Assembly (NCBI GenBank): GCA_963601915.1 | Contig: CAVCGL010000029.1 | Span: 1 to 24,137, forward strand | Length of the DNA stretch: 24,137 bases | DNA from: Butyricicoccus_A sp963601915 | GTDB lineage: Bacteria; Bacillota; Clostridia; Oscillospirales; Butyricicoccaceae | Reading direction: 5' to 3' | In this document: positions 22,490 to 24,137 of the stretch, one piece after another | Numbering within the stretch: position 1 is the stretch's first letter | Layout of the letters: every line of letters begins with the position of its first letter | Translations under genes and position numbers: made by a program | The notes under the pieces: generated by a model | Seen by the model: the letters and a program-made list of their open reading frames with translations, nothing else | Databases searched by the model: none | What the model was told of the DNA's origin: nothing

Positions 22490-22590
22490 ATGCGCGAGCC
22501 TCCTTGCTGTCTGTGTGTTTCTTATTGTAGCTCTTGCGCGTGCCAATGTCCACGAAACCGGCAAAAGACCTGAGATTTGGCGAAAAACAT

Positions 22591-22623
22591 CAAAAAAAGA
22601 GACAGAACCGAAGTTCTGCCTCT
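22591..22623 (-). terminator. Terminator of the rubrerythrin gene
   Basis: AGAGGCAGAAC pairs with GTTCTGTCTCT (one G-T) around a TTCG tetraloop, and T7 follows on the minus strand. It lies about 25 bases after the rubrerythrin stop. Confidence 0.93.
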
Positions 22624-22648
22624 TGCTATGCTTGGATAAAAGAAGCGA

Positions 22649-23236
22649 TTAGCTGAAGTAACGCTTGAGCAGACCAGCCAGAGCCTTGCCGTGACGGGCT
22701 TCGTCGCGTGCCATCTCGTGAACGGTATCATGGATTGCATCCAGACCATTCTTCTTTGCGCACTTAGCCAGATCGAACTTGCCCTGCGTTGCGCCGTACT
22801 CGCAGTCAACGCGCCATGCCAGATTCTCCTTGGTGCTTGCCTTCATGTTCGGCTCCAGCGTTTCGCCGAGCAGCTCTGCGAACTTAGCAGCGTGCTCTGC
22901 TTCCTCGTAAGCAGCCTTCTCCCAGTACAGACCGATTTCCGGATAGCCTTCACGATGTGCGATGCGAGCCATGCACAGGTACATGCCGACCTCGGAACAT
23001 TCGCCGTTGAAGTTTGCCTTCAGCTGCTCCAGGATATACTCCTTGTCCTCAGCGGAAACGTTGTCGTTGTTAGCAACAGTCTTCTCGTATACGCCGTACT
23101 CGTGTTCAGCTGCCAGCTCGATTTCGCCAGCTACTTCCTTGAACATCTTAGCCGGTGCCTTACATACCGGGCACTGCTCCGGTGCTGCGTCGCCTTCGTA
23201 TACATAACCACATACAGTACATACGAACTTAGCCAT
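22649..23236 (-). CDS. Reverse rubrerythrin (NADH-dependent peroxidase type)
   Basis: A 195-residue peroxide-detoxifying di-iron protein. Unlike classical rubrerythrin, the rubredoxin-like iron site comes first (C6xxC9G and C22PVC25). The ferritin-like domain follows with its glutamate/histidine ligands in FNGECSEVGMY, YEEAEHAAKF and MARDEARHG. This domain order defines the reverse rubrerythrins that clostridia use to reduce H2O2 and, with partner flavoproteins, O2. AGGAGG precedes the ATG. It has its own promoter and terminator and lies 60 bases downstream of an Rrf2-type regulator with conserved cysteines, which suggests redox control. Confidence 0.94.
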   Translation of the reverse strand: MAKFVCTVCGYVYEGDAAPEQCPVCKAPAKMFKEVAGEIELAAEHEYGVYEKTVANNDNVSAEDKEYILEQLKANFNGECSEVGMYLCMARIAHREGYPEIGLYWEKAAYEEAEHAAKFAELLGETLEPNMKASTKENLAWRVDCEYGATQGKFDLAKCAKKNGLDAIHDTVHEMARDEARHGKALAGLLKRYFS

Positions 23237-23257
23237 AATCTTGTCCTCCTAATAAAT

Positions 23258-23286
23258 ATAATATAGTATCGGGTATTTGAACTCAA
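23258..23286 (-). promoter_or_regulatory. Promoter of the rubrerythrin gene
   Basis: Read on the minus strand: TTGAGT (23286-23281), a 17-base spacer and TATTAT (23263-23258), just upstream of the AGGAGG. The -35 lies about ten bases after the Rrf2 stop, so the gene can be expressed separately from its regulator. Confidence 0.55.
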
Positions 23287-23296
23287 AATATCATTA

Positions 23297-23713
23297 TTAC
23301 GCCTGTTTGTTCTCCGGCACAAACTGCGACAGAGGCAGGTCATATAATTTGCTGCGGATGTCTTGGTTGATGGCACCGAACAGCCGATGAAATGTGCACT
23401 CGTTTTTTTGCTGCACACGGCTGCAATCGAATTCACTGCTCAGGCAGTGGTTGATTTCAATCGGACCGTCAATCACTTCGATGATCTCACCCAAAGAGAT
23501 CTGATTGGCTGCGCGGGCGAGCTGATAACCGCCGCTGACGCCCTTAAAGGACTCTGTCAGACCGGCCTGCGTCAGCCTGCGCAGGATTTTGAGGGCGAAC
23601 CGAGAGGGAACGCCGCTGTCATCTGATATTTGTTTTGCACTGATGGTCTGGTTGCGCTCCGCCAAACAGTACATAATACGGATTGCGTAATCCGCTTCAT
23701 GCGTGATTCGCAT
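23297..23713 (-). CDS. Rrf2-family transcriptional regulator with cysteine triad
   Basis: A 138-residue winged-helix regulator. The opening MRITHEADYAIRIMYCLAE and the recognition region SAKQISDDSGVPSRFALKILRRL, then the wing VSGGYQLAR, are typical of Rrf2. Three cysteines after the dimer helix, C90, C97 and C106, are placed like the Fe-S ligands of IscR/NsrR-type members, though the spacing (x6, x8) differs from E. coli IscR. It therefore probably senses redox, iron or nitric oxide through a cluster. GGAGGTG lies just before the ATG. The strong promoter at 23753-23780 probably holds its own operator, as most members autoregulate, and the rubrerythrin gene downstream is the obvious target. 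Confidence 0.92.
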   Translation of the reverse strand: MRITHEADYAIRIMYCLAERNQTISAKQISDDSGVPSRFALKILRRLTQAGLTESFKGVSGGYQLARAANQISLGEIIEVIDGPIEINHCLSSEFDCSRVQQKNECTFHRLFGAINQDIRSKLYDLPLSQFVPENKQA

Positions 23714-23752
23714 GTTGCACCTCCGGAAGGTCTTTTGTCTTTCGACACCTAC

Positions 23753-23780
23753 AGTATAACAGATTCGTTCGGAATGTCAA
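23753..23780 (-). promoter_or_regulatory. Promoter of the Rrf2 regulator gene
   Basis: Read on the minus strand: TTGACA (23780-23775), a 16-base spacer and TATACT (23758-23753). It is divergent from the tRNA promoter, with an AT-rich stretch between. Confidence 0.75.
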
Positions 23781-23857
23781 GTAGTAATGATTATTATTTT
23801 CAAAATTATTTTAAAAAATTTCGCGCAAAATTTTTTTCAAAAAAATCAAAAAAACAG

Positions 23858-23886
23858 TTGACATTTGTCTGTAGGAGAGATATAAT
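23858..23886 (+). promoter_or_regulatory. Promoter of the tRNA-Leu cluster
   Basis: A perfect consensus: TTGACA (23858-23863), a 17-base spacer and TATAAT (23881-23886). A long A/T-tract stretch upstream (23811-23857) looks like an UP element. The leader has two hairpins, GAAATAAT / ATTATTTC (23914-23932) and AGTTG / CAACT (23940-23955), probably removed during tRNA processing. Confidence 0.93.
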
Positions 23887-23962
23887 ACTAATCGTCGCTG
23901 AGAGATGCGGCAGGAAATAATTCGATTATTTCTCCCTCAAGTTGCTCAGACAACTCATACAT

Positions 23963-24045
23963 GCGACTGTGGCGGAATAGGCAGACGCGCACGTTTGAGG
24001 GGCGTGTGGGCAACCGTGCCGGTTCAAGTCCGGCCAGTCGCACCA
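23963..24045 (+). tRNA. tRNA-Leu (anticodon GAG)
   Basis: A class II tRNA of 83 bases with encoded CCA. The acceptor arm is GCGACTG / CAGTCGC. The anticodon arm is CACGT-TTGAGGG-GCGTG, giving anticodon GAG. There is a long variable arm (TGGGCAACCGTG), and the T arm is CCGG-TTCAAGT-CCGG. Confidence 0.96.
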
Positions 24046-24049
24046 ATTT

Positions 24050-24135
24050 GCAGATGTGGCGGAATGGCAGACGCGCTAGCTTCAGGTGCTAGTGTTCGCA
24101 AGGACGTGAGGGTTCAAGTCCCTCCATCTGCACCA
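24050..24135 (+). tRNA. tRNA-Leu (anticodon CAG)
   Basis: A class II tRNA of 86 bases with encoded CCA, only four bases after the first. The acceptor arm is GCAGATG / CATCTGC. The anticodon arm is CTAGC-TTCAGGT-GCTAG, giving anticodon CAG. There is a long variable arm, and the T arm is GAGGG-TTCAAGT-CCCTC. The cluster may continue beyond the window, since no terminator is seen. Confidence 0.96.
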
Positions 24136-24137
24136 AA

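Overview
The window (about 24 kb, mostly GC-balanced to GC-rich, with an AT-rich stretch at roughly 11.3-13.6 kb) looks like the chromosome of an anaerobic Clostridia-type Firmicute, probably a gut Oscillospiraceae/Butyricicoccaceae-like organism. The grounds are the AGGAGG-type ribosome binding sites, vegetative TTGACA/TATAAT promoters, the pnp to M16-peptidase neighbourhood, a B. subtilis-like ribDE(BA)H operon under an FMN riboswitch, a reverse rubrerythrin with an Rrf2 regulator, and tRNAs with encoded CCA. The species assignment is inference. No phage, transposase, CRISPR array or rRNA was seen.

Layout. 1-7.2 kb (+ strand, mainly core functions): 3' end of pnp; a small membrane protein on the opposite strand; a radical SAM/SPASM enzyme followed by a MarR regulator; an M16 zinc peptidase; glycerol kinase overlapping a YitT-family membrane protein. 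7.3-7.5 kb: tRNA-Arg(ACG) with two tandem terminators. 7.5-10.2 kb: a two-component system (multi-TM LytS-like kinase and a response regulator with a SARP-like winged helix), followed by a roughly 240-nt stretch that looks like a structured non-coding RNA gene. 10.2-13.7 kb: a polysaccharide-deacetylase lipoprotein (-) and an AT-rich three-gene ABC transporter (+). 13.7-19.4 kb (- strand): long-type glucose-6-phosphate isomerase and the riboflavin operon ribD-ribE-ribBA-ribH with FMN riboswitch and two attenuator hairpins. 19.4-23.7 kb (- strand): P2B-type Ca2+ ATPase, a small membrane protein, reverse rubrerythrin and its Rrf2 regulator. 23.9 kb to the end (+): two tRNA-Leu genes (GAG, CAG) under a perfect consensus promoter.

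The most interesting region is 7.55-10.18 kb. The kinase/regulator promoter has a run of eight G between -35 and -10, which could make the system phase-variable. Immediately after the regulator gene is a promoter with a perfect TATAAT but a poor -35, and that -35 zone holds 11-bp-spaced direct repeats (TTGAGATG), the spacing SARP-type activators are known to recognise. The predicted transcript begins at the first of four strong hairpins, carries three copies of a TGGG(n)ATGC motif with GGA in single-stranded positions, and ends at a strong terminator, with no downstream gene on that strand. I infer a self-contained module: switchable kinase, then SARP-like regulator, then dedicated small RNA. 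Its target is unknown; a role as an RNA-binding-protein sponge is speculative.
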